The position numbers and the translations under genes were made by a program. Below are positions 1 to 11,194 of a DNA stretch of 64,000 nt, piece by piece. The DNA lies in the NCBI GenBank assembly GCA_963760985.1, contig CAVXFM010000012.1:124001-188000 (forward strand). Reading direction: 5' to 3'. The notes beneath the pieces are model-generated. The model had not been told where the DNA came from. It saw only the letters and a program-made list of their open reading frames with translations, and did no database searches. The DNA is from JACRDG01 sp963760985 (lineage in GTDB: Bacteria > Desulfobacterota > Desulfomonilia > Desulfomonilales > Desulfomonilaceae). Numbering within the stretch: the first letter of the stretch is position 1; each line of letters opens with the position of its first letter.

Positions 1-2174
1 TCTCTTCGACGAGTGTGGGAATGTCCTCAATCCTCTCACGCAGCGGCGGCACGGTTATGGCAAAGACGTTGAGACGATAAAGCAGGGGGGAGAGAAATCG
101 GCCTTCTACCACTTCCGTTTCGAGACTCCTGTTCGTGGCTGCAACGATCCTGGCATTCACAGTAATGCTCTTTTCACCGCCAACACGCATGAATGACCGT
201 GTGTCAAGAAAGGTCAGGAGCTTGGACTGCAAGGAGAGGGTAAGCTCTCCAATTTCATTGAGCAGGAGGGTCCCCCCCTCGGCCAATTCCAGGAGTCCTC
301 GCTTGCGGCCGTGCGCTCCGGTAAACGAGCCCCGCTCGTGCCCAAAAAGCTCCGACTCCGCCAAATCCTTGGCTATGGCCGCGCAATTCACCGCGAAATA
401 GGGTCCCGGCGCACGTCTGGAATGGTCGTGAATCCAGCGAGCCAAATAATCCTTTCCACTCCCGCTCTCACCCTGGAGCAGAACGATGCTGTCAGTGGCG
501 GCTGCGAGACGGGCCTCGTGCAGGGCAGCCTTCATGGCTTGGGAGGGGTACGCCTCGGCGATCGGTCGTTGGACTGATACGGTTCTCTTGCGCTCAGTGA
601 CATCACGAGAAATGCCATAGATGCCTACGATAGTGCCGTCCGCGTCGCGAAGCGGCGTGAGGACCGTATTCAAGGTGAACTGAAAGCCCCTGATGGATGC
701 GGTATATTCTTCTTCAATGGATTCTCCTTGAAGCACGCGCAGATCCACTTGTTTGATATGTCCTCCCGTAGCCTCACCGTAGAAATCCTCATCCTTGCGT
801 CCGATGATTGCGGACACATCCAGTCCGAACATTCTTGCCATCGCAGGGTTCACGTGCGTATAGGTGAGATGACGATCCTTCATGAAAATAAGGTCTTGTG
901 CACCCTCGACGAGAGCGCGAAATCGTTCCTCACTGAGACGCAAGGCTTGTTCAGCCCGCTTGCGGTCAGTAATATTGAGATTCGTGCCCGCAGCCCGCAA
1001 TGGTTTGCCGCCCCTATCTCGTTCAACGACTCTGCCACGTGTCAGTATCCACTGCCACTCGCCCGACTTGTCCTGAAGGCGGTATTCGGCCTCGAACAGA
1101 GGCCTACGGCCCTCCAGGTGTTCCTGTAAGATCTCCATAACACGAGGTTTGTCCTCTACATGGATAAGCCGCTCCCACCCACTGACATGTGGCTCAATTT
1201 CTTCCGGGAAGAACCCCAGCATCTCGGCCCACCGTTGGTCGAAAAAAGCCATGCGGGTCTCAAGGTCCCAGTCCCACGAACCGAGCCCGGCTCCGCTCAA
1301 CGCCAGGTCCAGCCTCTGCTGACTCTCCCTGAGGGCCTCTTCTGCTTTCCTCCGTTCGAACATTTCATGTTCAAGTTGCTGATTTGCCTGTCGCAGTTCT
1401 GACGTACGTTTCTTCGACTCGGTGCTCAAGTTCATCGTGAGCCCCCTGCAACTCCTCCTCTGCGAGCTTGCGGTCCGTGATGTCCGTTATGGCTGTGCGC
1501 AAGCGGCTGAGTTCACCGCCAGAATCCGGCATCCCGATGCTTTCCAGTTGAGCGTGGAACCGACGGCCATCCGATTTCACCAGTTTGATTTCGCAGATGT
1601 GTCGTGTCCCCGTTTGCAGGACCTGATTGTGGTGGAAATAAAAGGTGTCCTGGCTGTCCTCATGAACAAAACGTGTCAACGGCTTACCGATGAGCGATCC
1701 CCTCTCCATTCCCAGCAGCTCAGAGCCGGAAAGATTGGCTTCCAAAACGATCGCATTCTTGTCCAGCGTGAAATATCCAACGGGCGCGTAGTCATACAAA
1801 TCAAGATATCTGTCCCTGGACTCTTCAACCTCCAGTTGAGCCTGACGAAGTTCCTGGTTTTGCATTTCCAGCTCGATCTGGTGGACCTGCAATTCATGCA
1901 CGAGCTTCTGAATGTCCTCGAGTGAAAGTTCGGACATGTTTTCAGCGTCCGGAACCGAACGACAGAGCAATTCTTCCGCTCGCGCTCTGAGGTCACCTGG
2001 CCTGTCCTTCGAAATCCCGTCTTGCGTCATGGCTGACTGCCTTTCATCTGCGCTAATGGGGTCGCTGGGGCCACATCCGCCTGGGAACTCGTCCCTGTGC
2101 TTTGTGGAATTGCACCCCGTGTCGTTTACCATGTCCCTCAGAATCTCATCAGGTGCCACGGAGGACGCGCTCAA
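1..2174 (-). CDS. PAS-PAS sigma-54-dependent regulator, partial, frame broken once
   Basis: Signal-responsive enhancer-binding activator that would work with sigma-54 RNA polymerase. The first ~265 residues hold a coiled coil (residues ~80-120) and a PAS domain (~125-240). The frame breaks at GTAC 1404-1407 and continues one frame over with a second and a third PAS domain (about 1390-610) and then an AAA+ sigma-54 interaction domain (about 560 to the left edge). That domain shows a Walker A GESGSGK near 470 and a GSFTGA loop at 318-335, the usual GAFTGA with Ser for Ala. The C-terminal HTH lies outside the window. The start is uncertain: a TTG at 2174 overlaps the upstream cheB/cheR stop, and an ATG at 2030 has a better AAAGG ribosome site. 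The overlap suggests translational coupling with the CheB/CheR hybrid. Domain order is seen; the signal and target promoters are unknown. Confidence 0.85.
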
Positions 2175-5100
2175 GGTATGTGCCGATCTGTAATGTCCTC
2201 GATGGCCAGGAGTATCTTTTCAGGTCTTCCTAGCTCTGTCTGCAACTGCCGAGCGTTCAACCGAATTGTTCGGTTCCCGATAGTCTCGAACTCATGTTCC
2301 ACCGTGAAATCCTCAATGCTGATCTTCTCGGGGAGAATCGTCTCCAAAAGGTTTCGGAGAGCAGGAATGTCCCACTGACGGTTGGCCAGATCATAGAGCA
2401 GCTTACCCTTGGTCTCCTTCGGCTTGACCTTGAAGGTGCGATAGAATGATTCATTGGCTGACTCAACCCTCAGGTCCCGGTCCAACAAGAGCAGGGGCTC
2501 GCGCACGGTATTGATGATACTCACCTCCTGCCTTCCGGCCTCCTCGGCCGCGGCCTTCAGCGCGCGTCTAAACACGGAAGTATCCACGAAAGTAATCACC
2601 ACCCCGTCGATCACGTTTTCAATCGGTACGATAAGGAAGAATTCGCATCGAGTACCAGCGGTCGTCATTGGTTTGGATTTCTTGTTCCTTCGCGACGAGG
2701 GTCCTGAGAACTTCCCGTGCGTCCTCCACCAGGTTCCCATACTTGAGCTTGGTGACGATGTGGGCCAACGGGCGCCCCACATCCGTCTGTATCAAATTGA
2801 TGAAATTTGTCATGGTAGGAGTGAAGCGTTGCACATTCAACGAGGTGTCCAAGAAGATGGTACCGATGTCAGTGCTGGCAAGTAGGTTGTTCAGGTCGTT
2901 GCTTGTTCTTGTGAGTTCTACGATATTTTGCTGTAATTCCGAGTTGACGGTATTCAGTTCCTCGTTGACCGATTGCAGTTCTTCCTTGGAGGTTTCCAAC
3001 TCCTCATTGGTGCTCTGCAATTCTTCGTTGGACGACTGCAACTCCTCGTTGGTGGACTGGAGTTCCTCGTTGGATGTCTCCAGTTCCTCAATCGTCGACT
3101 GAAGGTATTCCTTTGTGGACAAGAGCTCGTGCTCCAGCTGCCGGATTCGGGGATGTCCTTTCGCTTCTGTGGAACCGGTCGGTTCGGATTCCGTATCGTG
3201 AGTCTCCTCAGGCGGGGCATCCTCAAAGAGTACCAATAACTGGCCTTTCCTGGATGCCGGATCCACTATTGGCTTCACCACAAGATTGGTGAGTGATTCC
3301 CCTCCGTTCGTTTTAATTCGCAAGCGGTCGAGCCGGATTTCCGTCTTTTGCGTGACGGCCGTTCGGATGCAGCGGGCCAATTCGATCTTCAAGCCCGGCC
3401 GGGCCATATCCAGGATGCTAGTCTTGGCAGCAAAATCCCCGGAAGCAGGCTCCAGGGTACTTGCCGGTGTGACCGTGAATATAGAGGGTTTCTCCTTTTT
3501 CGCTGATGAGAAACTCCCGCGGGCCCGTATCTGTCCATGATGAGCTGCTCCACAACCTCGCGATGCATAGGGCTTTCAGCGGACCCGGGATATCCGTTTG
3601 CGGTGCCGGCGATTCTGCGATCGGTTGCGGTGGGTCTATTGAGATGCAGGGCCCCCGTCCGGCCTAATGCCGCATCGTTGCGAGTGTACAGTCTCCATTT
3701 CCTGTCCAAGACGGAAAAGAGGTCATTGAACTCGCCCACGGATTCTGAGGAACCGAGAAACAGAAAGGCGTTCGGGTTCAAGGCGTAGTGGAAAAGGGGC
3801 AGTATTTTTTTCTGCAACTCGGCCCCGAGGTAAATAAGAAGATTCCGACACGTCACAAGGTCTATCCTGGAAAAAGGCGGATCAGTGATCACGTTCTGCA
3901 GGGCGAACACCACCATGTCACGTATTTCCTTCTTGACGCGGTACAGAGCGCCCTCCTTTGTGAAGTAACGGTCGAGGAATTCCGAAGGAACATCATTGGA
4001 AATGCTCTCGGGATAGTTGCCGAGCCGGGCCGTTTCGATCGCCTCATTGTTCAGATCCGTAGCGAAAATCTGGACTGAAAATCGTGTCTTCAGGCCCCGC
4101 ATGAAATCCCTGCACAGTATGGCGATCGTGTACGGTTCTTCCCCTGTAGCACAACCAGGAACCCATATCCGTATTGGCCGATCTACGCTCTTGTTTTCGA
4201 ACAGTTTTGGGATCACTTTCTGTCGCAAGACTTCGAAAGCTTCCTTGTCCCGAAAGAAATTGGTGACTCCTATGAGAAGATCTTTGAACAAGGTGTCCGC
4301 TTCTGTCGGTTGCTCCTGGACATAGCGTACGTATCGAGAGAGTTCGGTGATACGGTTTACCGCCATTCTGCGTTCAATGCGTCGCAGCACGGTGTTCTTT
4401 TTGTAATGGGAGAAATCGTGCCCCTTTTGGGACCTGACGATCATGAAGATCTTCTCCAAATGATCGGCTTCCTTGGGAGTCACCACCGCGGGTTTACCAG
4501 GTGCTCTGATAATGGCATGTCGTGCGTATGCGATAAGCTGCTCCGGCATCTGTTCTACAGGCAGGATATAATCGGCCAGTCCTGTTGATATCGCATTGCG
4601 AGGCATTCCGTCGTACTTGGCAGATTCCGGGTCCTGCACCATTCCCATACCACCCTCGCCCTTGATCGCCCGTAGGCCAAGGGTCCCTTCTGTCCCTGTA
4701 CCCGAAAGCACAATGCAGATGGCGTTTTCTTTCTGATCTTCCGCCAACGTCCGAAAGAAGTAATCAATCGGAGTGCGATGCCCGGGCAGAGCAGTCGGTT
4801 CCAGGAGGTGCAGTTTCCCGTGGAGAATACCCATGTACCGGTTGGGGGGAATAACGAACACGGAATTGGGTTCCACCAGCATGCCGTCTTGTACCTCCAA
4901 GACCTTCATATGGGTGTACCGCGTGATCAGCTGACTCAGAATGCTCTTGTGGGTAGGGTCCAGATGCTGAATCAGGACAAAGGCCATTCCCGTGTCCGAA
5001 GGCATGTGGGTAAAGAACTTCTCAAAGGCATCCAGGCCGCCGGCTGAAGCTCCAATACCCACGATGGGAAAGACGGACTCTGTTTCCAGGACCGTGGATT

Positions 5101-5188
5101 CGTTTTGCGCCCTTGTGGGCTGGCCGGTCTTCTTGGGTTTGAAAGAGGTTTGATCTTCGCGAACGTCCCCGGATCGTTTCTTTGGCAT
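2171..5188 (-). CDS. CheB-CheR-PAS hybrid protein, frame-disrupted
   Basis: Fusion of a chemotaxis-type methylesterase and an SAM-dependent glutamate methyltransferase with a long heptad region and PAS domain. Residues ~38-225 are CheB: GASAGG holds the catalytic Ser, HLDPTHKS the His and VQDPESA the Asp. CheR follows, with a SAM-binding GCATGEEPY and a later LVTCRNLLIYL. Then comes a strongly repetitive EELQSTNEELQSS-type coiled coil (about 3090-2930) and a PAS domain ending at 2171. No receiver domain is present, so it is unlike canonical CheB. The frame breaks three times: near 3511 (TTT run), at GTAC 3457-3460 and at GTAC 2626-2629. In each case the protein continues unmistakably in another frame (e.g. 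GHTGKY then LEPASGDF). No receptors or CheA are nearby, so it probably feeds a PAS-based signalling route into the downstream activator rather than flagella. Confidence 0.88.
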
Positions 5189-6775
5189 GCTTGCTCTCCC
5201 GTCTTTGTTCGGTCGCTTCCGTCAGCGGGGCCCTCAAACTCCGGCAGGGTAGCAGGGACGAGCCAGTGTGATTCAGATTACCCGTCAATTCTCCATGTCG
5301 GAGTCCCTGTTCCCAGGTTCATAGCTCAGGCGCTCTAACTCTCAGGACCTGGCAGGAGACAGCAATATAGTATAATATTGTAAAGATACCAAGAAGTTCG
5401 AGGAGAGAGGAACTATTTTTGTTGGTCCAGGTCCTCTTGTGCGTACAGGCGATTACCGCTAAGATACATGCCTGAAATGCTTAAATTGCTACGACATGGA
5501 CACCAGTGCCACGCGCCTCTGGTCTCAGCTCCGCCTTCGGGAGGGGCATCCGAAGCCAGTCATTTCCGTTCTACGGATCGCAAAAAAGCCGTTACGATCC
5601 CGAGCTTCGGCCACCTCTCCAGATTCTTTTGTCAGCAACCTGTCCCTGCGGATTCTTCTCGAACGCGGGACCAGCCTGTTCCGTAGGTCAGATTGCTTCC
5701 CTGTGACCTGGATGACCGTTTCGGCACGGATTTCAATGGCGGAGACAAGGTCGTGATCGAACTTCTCGAAGAGCAGAAGGCCAAAGACGAGGCTGTGCCA
5801 TAAACGGGAGCGTGCGAATCAATCCGACTGAGAGAATGCGCCTGACCTTCAATCAGAATGCCAAATACCTTCTTCAGGACTTCATTGACTCGCCATTCAG
5901 TTTCTACAAGAAGGTCACGGATGATGAGAGGCATAGGTAACCACAACCGGGCATGACGACAACCTCTTAAGGCCACGTATGGCCATGTGATTACTCAGAA
6001 GTTCCTACACTCTCAATGACGGTTACCATCGTAAGAATGACCGGAGAGCAGAAGCACTAGGCCTCAGGGACGGGCCGATCGATTGTTCTCCATCCGGTCC
6101 TGAGCCGAGGCTATCTCATGAGAACTCGGCAAAACGTGCTGAATGGAACTCGGCCATCGACGCCAGTCGAAGTCGGGCTCTCCGGTCAGGGTATGGGACC
6201 GGCATCAACACGCTAGCCAAAGCTCAGGGCAAATGTTGTGAAATCACCCTGCTGCTTGCTGATTGCTGATCCCAGATAAGAAGGTCGCCCAGAATTCATC
6301 CGGTTAGGCCTCAAGGAGACTTGGATAGAGCACCGGGGAGCTTGAGCTCCATGCAGCAGCTCTCAAGTCGCGGAAACATCTGCCAGCCGAACTTGTCTAA
6401 TGTATCATTGAGGTGGAGATGTGAGAGTCTACGATTTGTTGCAGCGACACATCATGACGGTCCGGCGGAAACTATTGTGAAAGCCATCGCGGTCTACAAT
6501 GAGATGGAGCGAAGAGGACTTTCAACCCAATTCGACGTGTTTGCCTCGTGAGCATTGCTTGGCCTAGATTGGGGCTCAAATTCGAGCCACGCGGGGTGAC
6601 GCGTGGTATTTTGGTTTTGCTGCATCATAGTGTTCGCGTACTGATTCATTCCCTGAAAGCTTCCCTGTGCCCCACTTTCGGAGTGCAAGCGATTATCTCA
6701 TCGATTTGAACGAAATGCTCTGCGAATTGATTGCGGAGCGTTCCGTTTACAACTCAGTCTCAGCGGAAGGTCAAA
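5189..6775. other. Long region without a recognisable gene
   Basis: About 1.6 kb with only short open frames on either strand. A minus-strand frame at about 5976-5632 has protein-like composition but no family I recognise. A short plus-strand tail at 6440-6551 (ending YNEMERRGLSTQFDVFAS) also looks like the end of a lost gene. Best read as decayed coding DNA upstream of the CheB/CheR gene. No RNA gene, terminator or repeat was identified with confidence. Confidence 0.4.
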
Positions 6776-7036
6776 ATGCCGATTTATGAATACCAGTGCG
6801 AGAGTTGCGGTACCGGATTTGAGAAATGGCAGAAGTTCTCAGACCCGGCGGTTGACAAATGTCCGGCATGCGGAGGAAAATCCCGGAGATTGATCTCTCA
6901 GTCTACGTTCGTGCTCAAGGGAACCGGGTGGTACGCTACTGATTACGGAAGAAGAGACAGAAGTGCTTCCGGACAGACTCCGCCCAAGAAAGAAGTTGCC
7001 TCGGAGACCAAAACATCGACCTCGGATGCCGGATAG
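6776..7036 (+). CDS. FmdB-family zinc ribbon protein
   Basis: Small (86 aa) cytoplasmic zinc ribbon protein of the FmdB/regulatory family. The start is taken at ATG 6776, giving the family-typical MPIYEYQCESCG opening, with a GGAAGG ribosome site seven bases upstream; an ATG at 6731 in the same frame would add an atypical 15-residue leader. Two Cys pairs are visible (CESC near residue 8 and CPAC near residue 29), followed by the LISQSTFVLKGTGWY stretch typical of the family and a charged Ser/Thr/Lys-rich tail. Family members were first noted beside formamidase genes, but most have no proven role. Here the gene stands alone, so nothing in the context adds function. Confidence 0.88.
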   Translation: MPIYEYQCESCGTGFEKWQKFSDPAVDKCPACGGKSRRLISQSTFVLKGTGWYATDYGRRDRSASGQTPPKKEVASETKTSTSDAG

Positions 7037-7170
7037 AGGTCAAAGACGACAAGGGAGAATACCCCTAAGTAGGTCGCCTTCCGCTGGCCTGAGATCGGGA
7101 TGCGAGAAACGAAGCAGAGACACCTCTGTCAGCGTAAATGCTTTGTGGGAAAGGTCCCACGAGCCTATGA

Positions 7171-7407
7171 TCAACGGAGCGGGCAGAGTTCACGAGCTGC
7201 GATGAGAATACCCTCACCGGTCAGTAGGCTCAGTTCACTTCTCTCAGAGGTGAAGAGCTTGAAGTTTTTGGTATAGTAGTGAAGAGGACCCAACACGTTC
7301 GTGAGGGTGAAAGAAGCCAAGGATTGCCAGCTCATGAAGGCTTGTGCATCGAACCTCTTTTCCAGAAGAACTTTAGCTGAGGTGATAAGTGAGGTGATAT
7401 TTGTCAT
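7171..7407 (-). CDS. Small hypothetical protein
   Basis: A 78-residue ORF beginning MTNITSLITSAKVLLEKRFD and not recognised. Coding status is supported mainly by a strong AAAGGAGA ribosome site seven bases upstream of ATG 7407; an in-frame ATG 18 bases further upstream would overlap that site. The protein has no membrane segment and no Cys/His cluster. It lies between an FmdB-type gene and an IS66 remnant and shares no operon with either. It could be a genuine small gene or a relic carrying a good ribosome site. Confidence 0.4.
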   Translation of the reverse strand: MTNITSLITSAKVLLEKRFDAQAFMSWQSLASFTLTNVLGPLHYYTKNFKLFTSERSELSLLTGEGILIAARELCPLR

Positions 7408-7599
7408 GTAATCTTCTCCTTTCAATCGTCACTTTAATTATGACATTCGCTTTCGGCTAAAGTTCCCACGTGCTGTGCCAGTTTCTTGGAGGTCACTCAT
7501 CAAAATCGAGGGTCACCGAGGGGACCGGAGTTGCAGTATGCTCGGACTTGGGGCGAAGACTGACTTTGGGCATACCGATGTCGGCGATGTGCCGCAAAA

Positions 7600-8253
7600 T
7601 ACCGATTAAGGACTGGGGAACGGGCAAGGACTTCCTCATGGAGCTTGCACACGGATCCCAGACAGATGTCAATACCGAAAATCGTCTTGGCGATTTCCTG
7701 ACAACCTCGCCGCGTCACACGGTGTAGGCCAGTAATATGGGCAAGAAAGGCAGTAAGCCTTGGTCCGAAACCTGATCGAGCCATCATACGGGATTTTGGC
7801 CCAATTTTCTGCTCCGCAGGAGCATCGGATGCAATGAAGTTGGTATTCGGTGGTCTCCGGCTTGGGCTCTGGAATATCCACGACCTGGCGGCGCCAGTAT
7901 TTACCGGTTGTCTCGTCCTGTGGCGGTGTCAGAACTTCCCCGCACTGTTCACACGATTCCGGAAACACAGGGATCACTTCTTTGGCTTGTTCGGTAGGTA
8001 TCAGGTCCCTGTTGGTTCCCTTGTGACCTGGTTGGCCCCCTGGCTTGCGCTTCTTGGACTTCATCGGACGCCGAGCCTTGGGCCTGGCCGCCGGACCATC
8101 AGATGAAGGAGGCTTCGAGGAATTGGAAGAGTCCCGCGTAAGCAAAGCCACCTTGCGTTCCAGCTCATCGATCCGGGCACTCATTTGCAACAGCACCTCG
8201 ACAATGACCTTCGGATCACTGTGAGCAATGGCAATGGCTTCTTCCCTCGTCAT
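7600..8253 (-). pseudogene. IS66-family transposase remnant
   Basis: N-terminal third of an IS66-type TnpC transposase. It has a coiled coil, then the linker SSKPPSSDGP with a Lys/Arg-rich GGQPGHKG stretch, and a zinc-binding CEQC...CIRCSCG region. The frame breaks near 7785: the usual GFGPRLTAFLAHITGLHRV continuation lies in another frame. Homology stops near 7600, before the DDE catalytic core, so the copy cannot transpose. No TnpA/TnpB partners or clear terminal repeats were found. It is an old insertion left in an otherwise gene-poor stretch. Confidence 0.85.
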
Positions 8254-8736
8254 GGCGAAGAGCCAAAACCTATTCCCGAGAACTTGTCAAGAGGGCATCA
8301 AGAACCTGCGCGATATCGCGCAACTAGCACGGGACGGAAAAGACGTAGGCGCTCAAAAAGCGCCCCCTCTGGGGGGATCGCGGTGGACGATTACTGATTC
8401 TGAAGGGATAATGATTACTCGGGCATGGTGTGCGGGCAAATGTTGGAATGTCACTCATGCTAAACCACCAACCCGAGGAGAACGGTTCGGAGAATGGCTC
8501 ACGTTACACCTGAGGGCGCTTCTCGGGTAACGCACATGGGTGTGATGTCGGAAGGCTAATCGGAAGGCTAATCGAGGCTGAGGCAGAAAGCGGGCTTGCG
8601 ACGCAAAGGCGGTAGTCGTCACGCGGCGCGGACGGTTTCAAGCCCTTGCTCCAAAAGAAATCATCTCCGAGTCGGGGATGGGCTTGTAGATCCTGTGCCT
8701 TTTCACGTTTCCGGCGCCCCGCAAGTTGAATGTATC
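8254..8736. other. Intergenic region with a 12-bp tandem duplication
   Basis: No convincing gene. Two adjacent copies of TCGGAAGGCTAA lie at 8548-8559 and 8560-8571. The stretch separates the IS66 relic from the 3' end of the exporter operon. Confidence 0.4.
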
Positions 8737-9966
8737 CTATGCTTTGGTATTCAGGGCCTCAATGGGGTCGAGTAGGGCAGCCTTCCATGACGGATAGATG
8801 CCGAAGACGAGGCCTGTCGCTGACGAGAAACCCAAGAGCCAGGTCCTATGTAAGCAGGCTCCAGAAACCACAGGCATTCCAGAGACAAGCTTCACTCCGG
8901 CCGATGCGCCTAGTCCTAGGAAGAGGCCAGAAAGCCCGCCTAATATGCTCAGAAACGAAGACTCAACAAGGAATTGAACAAGTATGTCTCTCTGTTTCGC
9001 GCCGACAGCCCTTCGGATACCTATCTCGCTTATTCGTTCCTGGATGGAGAGAAGCATAACTCCCAAGATCCCCACACCTCCAATGACTAAGGAACTGACA
9101 GCGATGCTCAGGACAAGGAGGCTGAATGTCCGCGCAACCGATCTTTGCGCCCCAATCACGTCGGCTTGGTTCTGAATAGAAAAATCATCCTCCTTGCCCT
9201 CGCGCAATCGATGGCGTTCCCGGAGGAGCGACTTTATTTCAGCCCCAGCAGTGGAAATGCGTTCAACTCCGTCAGCTTCAACGAAGACGTTGCTCAGGTA
9301 TGTCACATTCATGAGTTTGGCCAACGCAGTCCGTAGAGGCACGAATACTTGGTCGTCCTGATCCTCATTGGAAACAGACCCCTTGGGAACGGTTACCCCA
9401 ATGACCCTGAACATCACCCTCCCGATCATGATGGACGCACCAACAGGATCACGCCTACCAAATAAGGACTCCACCACTGTGGGCCCTAATACCGCGACCG
9501 GTGCCAAGAGCCTGTTTTCCGTTTCATCAAAAAAAGAACCGGACTGGAGCGATATGTTTCGCACCTGCTGGATTGAAGGCATGGTACCCACGATTTTCGT
9601 GCTATAGGTCACGTTTCCAAATTTTACCAACAGTTTCTTGGAGTGAGCAGGAGCGGTGGTGCGAACTGATGGGCACTCTTCAGCAATTGCAGAGGCATCT
9701 TTCAACGTCAAGTTCGTCATCATTCCCATCTGACCGAGCTGTCCCTTGACCACCCTTGACTGCCCCGCGTTCACGATAATCAGATTTGGCCCCATGTCTT
9801 CAATTACCTTTCGGACTTCTTGCTCACTGCCTTTTCCGATTCCGACGAGAACAATAAGAGAAGCCACGCCGATCATGATGGCCAACACGGAGAGGGCAAC
9901 CCTCAAGGGATTGCCTGTCAAGGACTTTATGGCAATGCGTATGCCGCGCAATTGACCGGTTCTCAT
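8737..9966 (-). CDS. MacB-like ABC transporter permease (second of two)
   Basis: Inner-membrane FtsX/MacB-type permease of 409 residues. An N-terminal membrane helix (residues ~22-45, VALSVLAIMIGVASLIVLVG) is followed by a large periplasmic MacB_PCD-like domain (~50-260) and three C-terminal helices in the FtsX domain (~280-400, including GVGILGVMLLSIQERISEIG and the conserved RRAVGAKQRDILVQF coupling segment). The start codon lies 6 bases after the stop of the first permease, so the two are clearly one transcript. These transporters use mechanotransmission to drive periplasmic substrate export with a MacA-type adaptor. The two permeases differ enough that a heterodimer is likely (inference). 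Confidence 0.92.
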   Translation of the reverse strand: MRTGQLRGIRIAIKSLTGNPLRVALSVLAIMIGVASLIVLVGIGKGSEQEVRKVIEDMGPNLIIVNAGQSRVVKGQLGQMGMMTNLTLKDASAIAEECPSVRTTAPAHSKKLLVKFGNVTYSTKIVGTMPSIQQVRNISLQSGSFFDETENRLLAPVAVLGPTVVESLFGRRDPVGASIMIGRVMFRVIGVTVPKGSVSNEDQDDQVFVPLRTALAKLMNVTYLSNVFVEADGVERISTAGAEIKSLLRERHRLREGKEDDFSIQNQADVIGAQRSVARTFSLLVLSIAVSSLVIGGVGILGVMLLSIQERISEIGIRRAVGAKQRDILVQFLVESSFLSILGGLSGLFLGLGASAGVKLVSGMPVVSGACLHRTWLLGFSSATGLVFGIYPSWKAALLDPIEALNTKA

Positions 9967-9972
9967 GAGGAG

Positions 9973-11184
9973 TCACCTCAACGCTTCGATAGGGCGTGAA
10001 TTGGCCGCCTTCCTGGCCGGCTGTATGCCAGCTACGAGCCCCACCATGATTGCACTTACGAGCCCGACAACGATGGGCTGCCACATGATGCCAGCAGTCA
10101 ATTTCATGTATCCGGACAAGAACTTGAGTCCAAGAAGTCCCAGGACAACTCCGAGAACCCCTCCTGTGCCCGCGACACAGACAGCCTCCAACAGGAACTG
10201 CGCAAGAATATCTCGCTTCCGGGCTCCAACCGCCCTCCTGAGACCGATTTCCGCTCTTCGCTCGTTCACTGCCATAAACATGATGTTTGCGATCACAATT
10301 GCACCCACCATGAGCGACACGCTTGAAACCAACATGAGAAAAAGACTGAATGTTGCCGATAGGCTGGACATCATATGCATGATCAGGGTGGGGGTGATAA
10401 TGGTGAAGTCATCCTCGACCCCTTCACGGAGACGATGCCTTTCCCGGAGGAGTTGCCGAATATCCTCAACCGTCCGAGACATATTGTCCGGATCACGTAC
10501 TTCCACCTTTATGGCGAACACATAGTCTTGGTGGAAGACTCTCTTTTGGCCGGTGGAAAGGGGTATGACGATCTGGTTATCCATGTCGTCACCGTGGGGA
10601 GACGTCCCTCTTGTTTCAAGGACACCAATAATCTCAAAGGGATTGTTGTTGATAAGCATACGCTTCCCCACCGAATCTCCGTATTCAAAAAAGTCCCGCT
10701 GGATGGTTTTGCCAATGACCGCTACACGTGACAGATGAGCGCTGTCTTCCTGCGAGAAGAACCTTCCCTTTTCCAGGCCAATGCCCCACATGGATGCCCA
10801 ACTGGTATTCGCTGCAACGATTGTCGCGTAGGTGCTCCTGTTGCCGTGTTTTATGGGGAAGTCGGTGCGAATGATTTCAGTACACACGTCTTTCACGTGA
10901 GCAATCTCGGAAAGCGTCGCCTGCGCATCCTCTGGTCTCAGGCTTGTGCAGAGGGGTTGCGGAACCCCCGGTTTCCGACTCGCGCCGGAAATGATGCCTA
11001 TTTGCTGGAGCCCAAATTTTTCGACCCGGGCCAAAACCTCAGAGCGAGCCCCGAGCACGGAAGAGGCAATAATGGTGAGCGTGGCTACGCCGATGACCAC
11101 GCCAAGCATCATAAGGAAGGTTCTGGTCCGGTGTGACGTAATGGATTTCAGCGCCTGTCGGCCCACCCGAAGCATCTTTGTCAT
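9973..11184 (-). CDS. MacB-like ABC transporter permease (first of two)
   Basis: FtsX/MacB-family permease of 403 residues. It has an N-terminal helix (FLMMLGVVIGVATLTIIASS), a MacB_PCD-type periplasmic domain with RHRLREGVEDDF near its end, then three helices carrying ERRAEIGLRRAVGARKRDI. Start chosen at ATG 11184 with AAGAGG at 11189-11194. A longer frame to 11280 exists, but that extension is encoded by the palindromic repeat at 11195-11337 and is unlikely to be translated. It works with the ATPase upstream and the second permease downstream. It resembles its neighbour in domain plan but not closely in sequence. Confidence 0.92.
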   Translation of the reverse strand: MTKMLRVGRQALKSITSHRTRTFLMMLGVVIGVATLTIIASSVLGARSEVLARVEKFGLQQIGIISGASRKPGVPQPLCTSLRPEDAQATLSEIAHVKDVCTEIIRTDFPIKHGNRSTYATIVAANTSWASMWGIGLEKGRFFSQEDSAHLSRVAVIGKTIQRDFFEYGDSVGKRMLINNNPFEIIGVLETRGTSPHGDDMDNQIVIPLSTGQKRVFHQDYVFAIKVEVRDPDNMSRTVEDIRQLLRERHRLREGVEDDFTIITPTLIMHMMSSLSATFSLFLMLVSSVSLMVGAIVIANIMFMAVNERRAEIGLRRAVGARKRDILAQFLLEAVCVAGTGGVLGVVLGLLGLKFLSGYMKLTAGIMWQPIVVGLVSAIMVGLVAGIQPARKAANSRPIEALR

Positions 11185-11194
11185 GTGGCCTCTT

